From Owenia fusiformis (taxonomy: Eukaryota > Annelida > Polychaeta > Sabellida > Oweniidae), in contig CAIIXF020000002.1 in the NCBI GenBank assembly GCA_903813345.2, positions 7,266,372 through 7,330,371 on the forward strand: DNA of 64,000 bases. Direction: 5' to 3'. The translations under genes were made by a program, and so were the position numbers. The notes beneath the pieces are model-generated. The model was not told where the DNA came from. It worked only from the letters and a program-made list of their open reading frames with translations, and did no database searches. Positions 20,834-31,610 of the stretch are shown here, one piece after another (the first letter of the stretch is position 1; each line of letters opens with the position of its first letter).

Positions 20834-23800
20834 CTGTAAACAAAGAATAGATTTTTTTAGGAAATCTCATTGCGGGAGGGGAGATACAAATATACTTAAG
20901 TCATACCCTGTAACATAACCAATATCTTGCTTTGGTTACCGCGAGTTATTAATCTAATAATTTGTCAAAGAAAAACACTTGACAAAAAATACATATCCAA
21001 TGTTTGCTTACATTTTCAAGTCGTCTGGTGTCGTTCAACAACTCTCTAACGTATTTTCGCCCAGGGTAACTGAAGGCGTATTCACTTGGAGCAAGAATAG
21101 TGTAGTGACCATCTGCATTTCGAAGCCTTTCTTCATAGCCTGATTTTTGTATTAGCTCGTAGAATGTGCTAAAAACAAAAGGAATAAAACACATGTATAT
21201 GGCTACCAATACTTTCAATAACAACCGGGAGAAGTTATTTTCATAAATGTCATTTTTTCTTGAATGGGATGAATGACACACGCTTTGATGATATTTTCAG
21301 AAAAAACTCTACATCCAATTAATTATCTAAACTTTAAGACGTGTCGCAAAAAGCTCGCGCACGCATATACACATTTTGTGGCGTAATCCAGAGGATCCTC
21401 GCTTTTAACATGATAGAATGTGACGTTTTTGAGAAAAATGTACACACATGAAAATCCTTTCGTCCTCCACATTTACCTCTATATCTCAAAACATTTTAGA
21501 CGAATAACTCTGATATCATATATATATTGTTAATGGGCTAGGAGCATCATAAAACACGAATCAATTGATATTTTAGGTGAAATAAATATACGTGTTGCTG
21601 TGCTTGAAAATAGGCGAATGGCGTAAATTAGCCCTATTTTAATGAATTTTGAAAACCTTTCGTCCTCCACTTTTCCACATACAACAGAAAACACATACTT
21701 TTGTGAACAAAATCAACTATTTATTAATAAACTACAGTTTAGGAGCAAAATAATCATGTATGATTTATTAAAAATTGATCTCGTATTTTTTGTTTAATGT
21801 ACACCTGAAAAGTTGAAGGTACCAAAAAATGAGCAAAAAAGGTCGCTGTCAACAGATTCTATTTTTCAGACTCTATGACGTCACAATATGGGACGCTTAC
21901 TAAAATTCATCCTTTGAAATAAAACGAAAAATAAGTATAATAGTCATATATTGTTTGAGTTATGAGCGTTTAAAGACGAAAAATAATTCAAAATGTAACG
22001 TGTCAACATGGGATATTTGCCAGATGTTTTGGTAAACAACTCTTTTTTAAAAACGAACGCGCAAAAAATGTGAACGGAGTGTAGTTGATCTAAAATCTTC
22101 ATCAAAACAGCTTTAAAATGATATATAACTTTAATTAGAATATTATCTTATAATCCGGGGAATCAAAGTTACATTCACGCGATACCCTTAAAAAACAAAT
22201 GCGCCACCTTTTTGCGACACGTCTAAGTATTTTTTAAACAATTCCGTGGTAATGTTCTCTGAATAACCAGAAAAATATATTTGATTTATTGCAAGATTTG
22301 ATAATTTGAAGTTTCGTTGTACCTTAGACTGGGGTTGCTGGCTATAACATCCATGACGGTGGGTTCAGGGGGAAATAGAACCCTGTCAATGACATGGATA
22401 ATTCCGCTACCACTTTTATGATTCGAGTCCACTATTTTGGCGCCATTCACCGAATAACCCTGGAAAGTTAATGCCAAAAATTAATAAATAAATGTAGTTG
22501 TGCATGACAAGTCTATCTACACGTCCTCATATTTTGGTAACGGTGCATTAACAAAACATTTTTAGTAAAAATGAGGGCCTATTTTTAATTCTCGGGAGGT
22601 TGTTTTCTTCCAGTGAACAAATCATTCTGTAATAGGTGACCCACTATAAAGGGTAGATTGATAAAAAGAATAATGGCAATGTTAGGGATATCATAATGAT
22701 TAAAAGTATGACTGTGCGCCGGTTCATTATCAAAATAACAAGAATATATTACATCCGTATATGCCGTGGTCACATTTGCCCCGATTTTTACTACGGCGCC
22801 CGGCCGATTGAGTATGTTGTTCAAAATTGTACTCATCGCCCGGGCGCCGGTGCTGAAAATCGGAGCAATACGAGTACATACTTACGTTTCTCTTCACCGA
22901 AACTCGAACGCCAAACTGGGCAGCAGCACCATTCAGTCCCTCTGTTTTGATCAACTGTTTGTCTAACACATCGTTTGTCGTTATCTTCCCGGGAATCAGG
23001 TGGTATTTCAAAACTGTTGGATCGGTGTTCAATCGTTTTAGTTGTTCCAGTGTCATTGCTGAAATATAATTAAGGAGCGTTTACAATGTGTTATTCATTT
23101 GTTATTCATTTACCTTACTTCTTTTAATATATCTGTATTTCGTATCTTCTTTATAAAAAGTCTAAAAACAAAGAGTACACCGTATGTTCTCAATTTTGAA
23201 GTGCAGGGTGATCTTTAACTCTACTTCAAATAAGTGTCAAATCTGAGTCCGATTCCATTGGATAACCTGGTCGAGTCATTTTTGTTTGAAATTAAATCAC
23301 TATTTCCACTGATCCCCACCTGGTTATGAAGACGTTACGTCTTTATAACAAAATGAATGAACTTCACTTGAGCAAATTTTTGTTCTCATCATTTTCACCA
23401 AAAATGAGGTCGATTTGTATCCAAATATTTTACCCATGTACATATAGAAACACCCGCCGGTCAATGAAAAGCTAGTCAGTCACGAGCAAATATATCCAGC
23501 AGCTCCAAGTAATTTCTCATCTACCCGAAGTCTGTATTCTCTGCTTTATTTTGCATTTTTAATCGCCAATGATAAACATGGTTACCAAACTTGTGAACTT
23601 ACAATTGAACGCTTCGTCACTTGGCACCAGGAAGGTATGATCACCATCAGTAGGGTTCAGCATATCCGCCATTCCACTCTCTTCCATCTTTTCAGTGAAC
23701 ACTTTAATCTTCATATCACTCAGCAAAGTCCTTGCATCTTTTACTAAAGGGTTTTTAAAGAGTAATACTTTACAAAAGAAAAGAATTTAAGCGCAAGAGC

Positions 23801-26800
23801 ATATCCAATCTACGTATGATATATTAATACATCGAATTTATATAAAGTATGCATTTAAACATTTCGCGAAACGGAAATAATTCAAAACGGGTATATTTTA
23901 CAAGGGTGGTGCACTGGACCTGGGACCATCGCAAAACACATTTCAGATAATATCTTCTGTGTTCTGGTTGATCAAAAATTGATAATTCATGCTTAAATAG
24001 CTATATGTGAATGCGATTTGATTATGGCATATTGAACGTGGATGGTTAAAACCAACCGAAAACAAGTTTCTAGAAATTCAACAAATGTGAGAGAAATAGA
24101 ACTCAACAGTGAAAAATGTGTAATGGTCGTATACGAGGTTGAGCGTTTAAACATTTAGAGGGCAGTGCGTATTCATACTGGGTTTGTCATTGGTTGCTTT
24201 GGTGATGCGGTTCATCTCCACAAATATCTGTGACATATTACTTGACTTACTTATATCAGGTATGTTGACGGCGTCAATGACATGTATAATGCCATTGTTC
24301 GTCAAAATGTCAGATTTCGTGGTCTTTGCTTTTCCAAACGCCAGCTTCCCTCTGCCAAGACACCCTAGTTTCGTCTTGGATCCCTCCATTGTGACGACAT
24401 TTTTCTGTGACGTCATAGACGCCGAACAAAGATCTGATCTTAGAATATGAGCCTGAAGCAAAGCTGAAATATTCAAGAAAATACCCAACATTAAAAGTGA
24501 TAATTTACATTGAATTTCTCTTTGTGTATTTGCGAAAAGAATAACTTGTCAGATCTTGCGCTCGTTACTCTATGAGCCTATACTACCAATTTGCATGCAG
24601 CTCATATTTGCCGTGCACTTGTATGTGAAATCGAGATGAAATGTCTTAGATATGATAAGGTTACAATACGTGTACTTTGTTTTAACCCCCAGACCAACAT
24701 CATCCGGTAAAATTAATGAAAAGTTCGGGAAATCACTGACCTAATGACTACAAAATACTTAGGCCTATTATATTGTAAACAATATTATTGTACCTTTCAA
24801 TAGGCTTCTGTCAGCAAGAACTTTGGACAGAATATCATCTGGGATGGCAGCAAATGCCTCGTCTGTTGGAGCGAATATGGTGTACGGTCCTTTGTTGTCT
24901 CTGAGTGTATTCGCAAGCTCTGTAGTGATTAGAGCCGCAGATAAGTCGTTAAAGCGACTCTCAGGATCGTGTAGCAAAGTTTCGAATATGCTCGGCTTGT
25001 CGTGAATTGGTTGGATTACCTTTCAAAAACATTTAAGAAAGGATAGGTATCGATATGGAGAACTGAATTCAACAATGTTTTTCTCTTAAACCAATCATTG
25101 AAAACATTCTGTAAAAAAACATGGTATTTTATGTAATGTTGACTGATTAACAACAAATTAATGCGAAAATTATTTAGAAATATTTGATATAACTGTTTTT
25201 GTTAACATTTTTTGTTTTTTTTAGTGCAATTGTTTTTGCTCCTTTCTACCAATTCTTGAGAATGAAATAAAATGTCTTTCCGAACCTTGTTGGAACAAAA
25301 TACCATATACAACATGTTTTTGGACCTCTCAATATTAAAGTTATACAAAGGAATTTTTGGTTCATTTTAAAAAAGTATTCAAAAAATTAAAACAAAATCC
25401 CCCAAAATAGATAAAAATCAAAAAAAGCTTTTATTTCATTAACAAGATACTTTTTTAAAATGAACCAAAATTTCCTTTGTACAATTACAATATTGAGAGA
25501 CCTAAACATGTTGTGTTTATGTCGTTTTGTATTAATGAGGTTCGGAAAGATGTTTCATTTCACTCTGAAAACATGATACCAAGAACAAAACAAGTGTTTG
25601 ATGTGCTTTTTAAAACAATATAGATGAAAGTATGTATATCTTTTTCAAATTATATTGTTACCATTCAAAAGATGGCCATTCAATTGACAATTTGTAAGAT
25701 TTTCAAAAATTTTTGATTACTGGTTTAAGAGAAAAGTGTGTTCAAAAAGTTCGCCATATCGATACCCAATCTTTACAATTATATACAAGTTGATTTGAAT
25801 GAGAAAGATTTAATAATCACTGTTTATACTGAATATCGCAGTAACTCGGCCTTAGGATTGGTAGCGTTATATTCACCTAGCAACTAAGAGGTTAACTTAC
25901 CCTATCCACTGTGTTCAGCAGACCGTTGGTTGTCTCAACATCTGCTTGGACAATCCTTGCACAATTTACAGTTGTTATCTAAAAAAAATAAAAAATCCAT
26001 GTACACTCCACACAAAAATCTTGCAACCAGAAGTCCCTATTTAATCGTTTTAAAGCGTGTGTATCTTTGGATCTTACTTAATATGTTCCCCAATTGCTAT
26101 TGTCTGAGATTTATGACAGGTTAAAATTGAAAAAACATAAAAGGCTTTGAACACGATACAATGGGAGAGTAAAGGTTGCAAAAATTATTAGAGGGAGTGT
26201 ATTATATAGGAGCGTTGACATTTTTGACGTGTATCTATGTTATTTTGATACAGGTACAGTATTGCCTTGCGTGTGTTGGAGTTTGTTATTGTATTTTACG
26301 TTTCACAAATTGTCTTCAAATCATAGTGAAGATTTCTGCTAGATACAGCTAGTCACAACCTTGATTACTTCCCAAAGCTTTACGCAAGTTGCCAGTTGCC
26401 ATAGATGCTGGCCAGATTCCTCTGTAGTAGAAGAGAATTTATCGAGACTTTGACACTTCTACAAATTAAAACGATCTGACCAGCATCTATGGAAAGTTAT
26501 ATCAAAGTAAGTTTCTCACTCCGTTATCATATTTGTTGACTCTTATAGGACTCATTGTATCTGAGAGGGTAGTCAACTCTTCACCGTTCTCCATACTCGA
26601 GGTGTAAACTCGTCCTCTGAGCACATGGTTCTTTATCATATTCTCCCCGTCTGAATCCAATTGTTCTCTAACAAAAATGAATATTCATGTATATTTACTT
26701 AACATTAGTTATTTAGTTTGATTAATACAGACTTTACATTTACATGTACATTGCAACAGTAACCTGATAAAATGCTATTTTGACCTTAGCTCAAATTAAC

Positions 26801-28951
26801 GAGGTGAGATTCTTTTGATTTTGCCTTTTCAAAAATTGTAAAAACCAAGAAAAATCTAGTATTTTTGCGACTTTAAACCCAACCGCTCATTTTTTCCCAT
26901 ATTAATGTTATCTGCATTTTCGTAATCGATATCGGCATTTAGATTAGATTACCTCATTTCTGTAGGCATATTAGAGACAGCATTATCCAATGGGGAAAAT
27001 AATGTAAATGCACCCTTGTTTTCTAACGTGTCTTGTAAACCAGCTACCATGGTTTCCTTTTGGAAGTTCCAGCTCCCGTATTGGTCCATGGATTTATACA
27101 GATTGTCCATCTCGGTGACTGAAGGGTTAACAATACGATCAATGTCAGTTCCGCTTCAAGTACAAGTATGATAGTTAAAATATAATCAAATCAATACGTA
27201 CGGGAAAACACTAAAAAATGACATATTTTAACAAAAAAAATTAATCGTACCCAGAATCAATTATTTTGTGTCTTGTGCTCAGTAACGAAGAATCATCTTT
27301 GTCCAACACATTATGGCAACCCCCTCACTCCATACACGCAGACATAAATACGTAACACACTCTAGCATTCCTCCCCACGCGGCACACACTCTGGCACCCG
27401 TCCTCACCTGACGTCCCTCACACCGGTACCCCTCCACTCATCCCTACACAAACACCCCCCCCCCTTCCCCACACACTGATTCCCCTCCCCGACAAACTAC
27501 ATTGACACTCAATACAGATACACAAAACTCAAAACTCAAACGAGGGCAATATCGTACCTCCTGTGCAGCCCTTCTCTCCATCCAAGATCTCGTAACCAGG
27601 ACAACAATGGAAGCGAATGAACCTGGAAATAAAGACAATGTGGGCCGTTTGTTCATAAACAGTCGCTTTAAAGGATGGGATCTTTTTCTAATTTTAGGAT
27701 TGATTTTCTCGATTTGAATTCGAATGCGCTCTGAAATCCAATCTTCAAAACTTTTTATCGACTTATCAAACACGATAAATTTTTAACATTACATTGTTGG
27801 ATCCACAGCAAGTATTATCATTTGGAATACTCTCGCCAAAGCGTTAGATAAAGTGAGACTCAGATAAATCAGAATGAAAATATTATATTCTTGAGACTAT
27901 TTGAACGATTATTTTTGGCATACACTTCCAAACACATAAAGAAAAGTCAATAAAGGCATAATATGCAAATCTCTTAAAATCTCACGAATACAACAATTTG
28001 CTATATAGCGAGATTTCAAAGCCATCTAGAAATTTTCTTCATTGTATGGCTTGTTAAAACTTGTTTGTGTTTAAAAATACAAAAGACCGGCGGGCAATGG
28101 TGACAAACATGACTTATAGCCAAACATACGCGCTTTAACACATGGCCTAATGGGGGAGTTTGAATTTCAAAACTTTTTGAAAGGAGTGTAAATTTGTTAC
28201 GTATTCGACTTACGTTTCTTGTCCACATATATCGTGATGTTGGGCAATCATGCATTTAGAGGAATACCTCTCCCCAGTGTCGGCCACTTCTTGACTCGAA
28301 CACACGTTCGGCCTGAAACAAAAATCGATCAAATGAAATACAATAATTTTCAGTCAAGTTGTCAATCTGATCCTTATTTAGAAAATATCAAAATCAAGTT
28401 ATAACATCGGAGAAACAAAAGTCATTCGATTTGTTTTATATATTTCTGGAATATCTAGCTAAAAGCAGTAACTGATCAACCATTTTGAATAATGAAAAAG
28501 TACCAATTCTATTGAAAAAGAAAAAACGTAGTTTACCAACATTGCATTTTCTCAAGATAATCATTCACAGATGCAAACAAAGCTTATCCACCCCATTCAA
28601 AAATTTGGCAAACACGATTGTGAAATTGCTTATGTTTGGATTATAATTTTCCCTCTAATAAATTGAGTCAGAGAATTTTGAGAAAGTTTATTTGAGAGCT
28701 TAACATACACAGACTAGAAAATGTCGTCCAGGAGATAATGTTGCAAGACTTTTAATTTTTTGAAGAAAGTGTAGAATACACAGGCATTTTTCTTAAAAAA
28801 TGAGAAACTGAATTCATTTTTATGAAATGACAATGTACCCTTTCAGTAGCGTCATCCATGGCTCGGTAATTGTTATTTTCTTCATGTGAAAATTGCTGTC
28901 CATCGCCATGGCAACAGCAATAGATACAAATATGATACCTATGGACAACAT
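18572..28951 (-). CDS. secreted TGFBI/periostin-like FAS1 protein with seven novel C-terminal repeats (13 coding exons)
   Basis: Thirteen exons join in phase from ATG at 28951 to the stop at 18572 (3978 nt, 1325 residues). In order: signal peptide (MLSIGIIFVSIAVAMAM); a six-cysteine EMI-like segment, residues 38-92 (GPNVC...ICGQ...HCCPGY...GCT) as at the N-terminus of TGFBI/periostin; four FAS1 domains (about 93-223, 224-369, 370-505, 506-625) with H1 motifs FTLFSPLDNAVSNMP, YTIFAPTDEAFAAIP, HTFLVPSDEAF and YTILAPSEYAF and H2 motifs such as GIIHVIDRVL; a basic Arg/Ser/Gly linker near 695-720; seven repeats at 740-1278; and a Thr/Val/Lys-rich tail. FAS1 proteins of this class act in cell adhesion and matrix assembly. 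The C-terminal repeats are not part of the vertebrate family. No RGD or membrane anchor is visible. An acceptor 8 nt before the ATG implies an upstream untranslated exon. Confidence 0.92.
18716..20332 (-). repeat. seven protein-level tandem repeats (~62-69 residues) in the last FAS1-gene exon
   Basis: Residues 740-801, 822-885, 918-980, 987-1053, 1068-1136, 1145-1206 and 1216-1278. The consensus in words is L-x-GA-x-L, a few residues, W, two hydrophobics, a short turn with G, L..LGV(D/N), P-x-L, a G, W-Y/F, V/I, S-G, then a hydrophobic strand. Each unit therefore has two W-centred halves, which suggests a beta-hairpin array (inference). Spacers of 6-32 residues separate units. No known domain name comes to mind. 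Confidence 0.85.
21012..21168 (-). CDS. FAS1 gene, exon 12 (FAS1 domain 4, middle)
   Basis: Encodes FYELIQKSGYEERLRNADG and YTILAPSEYAF. The domain 4 H1 motif is the most divergent of the four. Donor GTAAGC, phase 0. Confidence 0.88.
21338..22223. mobile_element. PIF/Harbinger-like non-autonomous element with TAA duplication, in FAS1-gene intron
   Basis: The left end is GACGTGTCGCAAAAAG and the right end is its near-perfect inverted copy (CTTTTTGCGACACGTC shifted by two changes further in). TAA flanks both ends (21335-21337, 22224-22226). The 886-bp interior has a CCTTTCGTCCTCCAC motif twice and no transposase. The 3-bp TWA duplication points to the PIF/Harbinger group (inference). Confidence 0.75.
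22323..22459 (-). CDS. FAS1 gene, exon 11 (FAS1 domain 3 end, domain 4 start)
   Basis: Encodes GYSVNGAKIVDSNHKSGSG and GIIHVIDRVLFPPEPTVMD. Acceptor CTTTCCAG, donor GTACAA. Confidence 0.9.
22766..22870. mobile_element. GC-rich hairpin MITE fragment (TCACATTTG / CGGCGCCCGGCCG family)
   Basis: Contains TCACATTTGCCCCGAT, then two GC-rich arms (CGGCGCCCGGCCGATTGAG and its inverted form) around an AT-rich loop. A related half lies at 58385-58437. It sits in the FAS1-gene intron ~16 nt from the exon 10 donor. Confidence 0.65.
22886..23058 (-). CDS. FAS1 gene, exon 10 (FAS1 domain 3, middle)
   Basis: Encodes LKYHLIPGKITTNDVL and FGVRVSVKRN. Phase 0 donor GTAAGT. A GC-rich hairpin repeat begins ~16 nt into the intron. 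Confidence 0.9.
23603..23743 (-). CDS. FAS1 gene, exon 9 (FAS1 domain 3, start)
   Basis: Encodes the domain 3 N-terminal helices and HTFLVPSDEAFN. Acceptor CCCTTTAG, donor GTAAGT. Confidence 0.88.
24251..24463 (-). CDS. FAS1 gene, exon 8 (FAS1 domain 2, second part)
   Basis: Encodes AHILRSDLCSASM, a second cysteine in KLGCLGRGK, and NNGIIHVIDAVNIPD. The cysteine pair recalls that in domain 2 of periostin. Donor GTAAGT. Confidence 0.9.
24794..25019 (-). CDS. FAS1 gene, exon 7 (FAS1 domain 2, first part)
   Basis: Encodes SIFETLLHDPESRFNDLSAA and YTIFAPTDEAFAAIPDDIL. The acceptor lies only ~19 nt from the end of a family 1 foldback element. Confidence 0.9.
25038..25774. mobile_element. foldback/MITE element, family 1, intact copy in FAS1-gene intron
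   Basis: The ends AAAGGATAGGTATCGATATG and CATATCGATACCCAATCTTT are inverted, with about 28 bp each. The body holds a further internal inverted pair around TTAACAAGATACTTTTTTAA and the sequence shared with 6022-7868 and 62541-62881. The 737-bp copy fills most of the intron between exons 6 and 7. Confidence 0.78.
25901..25978 (-). CDS. FAS1 gene, exon 6 (FAS1 domain 1, end)
   Basis: Encodes ITTVNCARIVQADVETTNG then LLNTVDR, the VNCARI...NG...DR end of a FAS1 domain. The usual HVID is replaced by NTVD. Donor GTAAGT. Confidence 0.88.
26397..26491. repeat. short inverted repeat (CCATAGATGCTGG arms)
   Basis: CCATAGATGCTGGCCAGAT at 26399 and its inverted form (CTGACCAGCATCTATGG) ending at 26491, in the intron downstream of exon 5. 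Possibly a small MITE. Confidence 0.5.
26520..26667 (-). CDS. FAS1 gene, exon 5 (FAS1 domain 1, middle)
   Basis: Encodes IKNHVLRGRVYTSSM, the NHV...G block typical of FAS1, and ends in phase 0 at donor GTGAGA. Confidence 0.85.
26953..27118 (-). CDS. FAS1 gene, exon 4 (FAS1 domain 1, start)
   Basis: Encodes the domain 1 N-terminal helices and the H1 motif (GAFTLFSPLDNAVSNMP). Acceptor CCCTTCAG, donor GTAATC. Confidence 0.88.
27330..27485 (+). repeat. C/A-rich low-complexity run in FAS1-gene intron
   Basis: A strongly C-rich plus strand (CACACTC and CCCTC motifs and a C homopolymer at about 27457-27465), ending ~70 bp from exon 3. It contrasts with the AT-rich surroundings. Confidence 0.6.
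27558..27622 (-). CDS. FAS1 gene, exon 3 (EMI-like, second half)
   Basis: Encodes FIRFHCCPGYEILDGEKGCT with the CCPGY hallmark. Acceptor TTTATTTCCAG, donor GTACGA. Only 65 nt long. Confidence 0.88.
28214..28312 (-). CDS. FAS1 gene, exon 2 (EMI-like, first half)
   Basis: Acceptor TTTGTTTCAG, donor GTAAGT. Encodes GPNVCSSQEVADTGERYSS and QHHDICGQE, the first three cysteines of the EMI-like segment. Confidence 0.88.
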
Positions 28952-28959
28952 TGCTGAAT
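28839..28959 (-). CDS. FAS1 gene, first coding exon (signal peptide)
   Basis: The acceptor TTCTCTTATTTTCAG ends at 28960. ATG is at 28951-28949 and 8 nt of 5' UTR precede it. The exon encodes the hydrophobic signal peptide and a short linker. The donor is GTACATTG at 28838. Confidence 0.8.
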
Positions 28960-29744
28960 CTGAAAATAAGAGAAATTGTTTGAGTCATAGTTGTTTTCTT
29001 TTCCGGGGTGACTTCCGGGGTGACAATACCGGGTGACTTGAAAGATAGCTACAACGTCGGTTACCCTACTATCACACCTAACTAGTTCTCACTACGTTCT
29101 TGAAAACGGGCGTCAACTGAGTACGAACGGACTGGACGTACTTAAAACCGTTTGGGGTCTATTTACAAACTTAATTCATCGAACGTACTCGAAAACGATC
29201 ACAGAACGAAAACTTATTGTAAAACACTCTTATGACACATTCAATGTTCGCAATTGTACTAATAACTAAGATAAATTAAAAGTTTATATTATTATGATTA
29301 GTGCTATATCAAAGGGATTGGTCAATAAAAAGTATCTGCGTAAAAAAGCGTCCATTACTTATTGATCACCCCTCGTATTTGCAAATAAGACATTGAATTT
29401 GTAAATCAGTACTGTGAACGAAAATCCTTGGTACCCTGTACTTAAGAATTTCAGAGCATATACATGGAGAACAAAATGTCTATTCCATGATCATTATTAA
29501 AAGCGATGCATTAACCGTTTCAATAACTAGTCTTGACAGAATGTACTAATATCATATCAAGTAGCTCCAGAGTTACCAGACAAAGTTCCAGAGAAAGATA
29601 ACTTTGTCTTCGGCTCTTCAATTATTTTTTAATCGTGGCGCGATTATCCAAAACAGAGGCTTCTTTCTAGAGCCTCTAGAATTGTTATTTATTGCGCCCC
29701 TCATTCTGATAACTAACCTCGCGCTCTAAGAAAAAGTACTTACT
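28960..29744. other. upstream region of the FAS1 gene, no gene seen
   Basis: It should hold part of the 5' intron and possibly the untranslated first exon and promoter, but I cannot place them. A GGGGTGACTTCC/GGGTGAC repeat lies at about 29006-29037. Confidence 0.4.
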
Positions 29745-29941
29745 CACACTCCCCTCCAAAAGTCTGGCAGCACTAACTTCACTTTCAGATAATGTGTAAG
29801 GCATGATTGACGTTTTGACAGGACGTCAAAACTAATATCCCCGACCTTATATAATGGAGGAACCTTATTTACAAATACAAAGTTGGTTCAATAGACTTTC
29901 CAATGGAAAGTCGGGTTTCCCACACTTTTGGAGGGGAGTGT
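29745..29941. mobile_element. 197-bp MITE with CACACTCCCCTCCAAAAG ends
   Basis: The left arm CACACTCCCCTCCAAAAG and the right arm CTTTTGGAGGGGAGTG are inverted. The interior shows a second inverted pair (GACGTTTTGACAGGACGTC). No coding capacity. Confidence 0.75.
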
Positions 29942-31314
29942 AGGTCAATCTGACATTTCCAGTTGCCCTACATTTTTTATCATCATTAATATAGTAAACA
30001 TAAAACATCAAGTACAAGTTAAGTAGACAGAAGAACTATAACAACACTTAAGCAAGTCGTGTGGGTGTTCTCTTGGACGGTAATTATTGTTCATGGCTTG
30101 TTACCATGGCAACGGAGCCCCCTGTTCAAACCAGGAGTGAATAACATGACACACCCGGTGTTTTATTAAGTCCATATTCGTGGCATTCCTGTTATCAAAT
30201 GATACTAAAATCCTTCCCTAAAAGCCAGCCAAAACTGTTTATGAGTTAACATTGGCCAATCCTGGAGAAGTTATGAATTGATTCTTCCAAGTTGTTGTTT
30301 CAATAAATTCTTGTAAATGTACATGAAATATAAACGAGGCGATTCTCTATTTTTGAAAGAAACTAGAGGATATCTGAACCTTTGAGTTTTGGATCTGTTT
30401 GTATATTTCTGAGTCAGCATCTGACAAGAAAAGAGAATTGATGCCCACGAGCTCTGAATGACCCGAAAAGCACCCCACCTTGTACACGGGTGCTAACCGG
30501 ACCTCCTGATACCGTGAGCTAAACTTGGCGGTATTATGGCTAATGCAAGGGGCTATATGTCTTAGGGAGCTCGGCGGTATGTTTAGCTCATAGTGGATCC
30601 TCATTCCTCAAATGCTCAACATATATTTGGTTGGCCCCATTGTTGGAGTTTTACTTTATAAGGCTAAATCAACTGAGAAATCATTTTAGAAATGTGTAAT
30701 TGAAGCTATTTTCAAGACGCGAGACCAAACTCTCGAAAGGGTTAGCTATGTGCCAGACTGTCTGTAGTTTTACATAGCAAATGACCTGCCATTGTCTATA
30801 ATAAGTTGATCCGACCTGACCTTATTCAAGGCTATACCAGATATGTTTGAAGCCCTACCTGTGATAGATGATGGACCATTTGTTAGAGGAACGAACCTAG
30901 AAGACCTAGATGAGTGCCGTTAACCACTAAATAGCTAAATCTTTTTTCTGAAAGTGAACCCAGATTTTTTCCATCATATCAATCGAAGTCTTAATGTTTT
31001 TCTTATCAGTATTCTGACAGTTTGTCGAATCCAGCCTTCGGTTATAATTTTACCTTTTCATCCAATCCCGGTGTGAAATAAATTGCTCTTCTCATTAAGT
31101 TATCAGACTTATAATACAAAAATAATACCAATTGTGTCAGCATATACTAGATTTATAAAAAGGAATCAACATTTCTTACGACCTCATCTAGGTTAAAACA
31201 ACTTTTAAGTCTTAATTACATAATTTCAAATTATACCGAACACGACATTCACAAATAGACTAGGTGCGAGTAGAAATAATCTTGATTTACGTCATTAAAT
31301 ATTCAAAATTCAGT
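29942..31314. other. spacer, no gene seen
   Basis: Open frames are short and lack domains. A TTAGCTCA/TGAGCTAA inverted pair lies near 30520-30593. Confidence 0.5.
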
Positions 31315-31610
31315 CAAAGTGATGTCATGTTTGAAATCTGCATGTAAAAGTACATCTAGAAATATGGTTTCGAAAATTGTTTATCAACTTTGAAAATTTA
31401 ATTTTTTTTGAAATGTGACTTCTTGTTCGGGTTGATTCTCCATAGACCCCATTATACAAAATCACAAAAAGTGAAATATCTTTTCTTGTATTGGATAGAT
31501 AACATTTTCTTTCACTGGACATATTCCAATTCGCATAACTATTAGATACATAAAGGTTATATGAAAATTGAACCATTAAAACAGATGTTATTAAAGTTAA
31601 AGTGAACTTT
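31315..31610 (+). repeat. dispersed ~310-bp repeat, copy 2
   Basis: Same orientation and order as 8690-9000. Confidence 0.65.
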
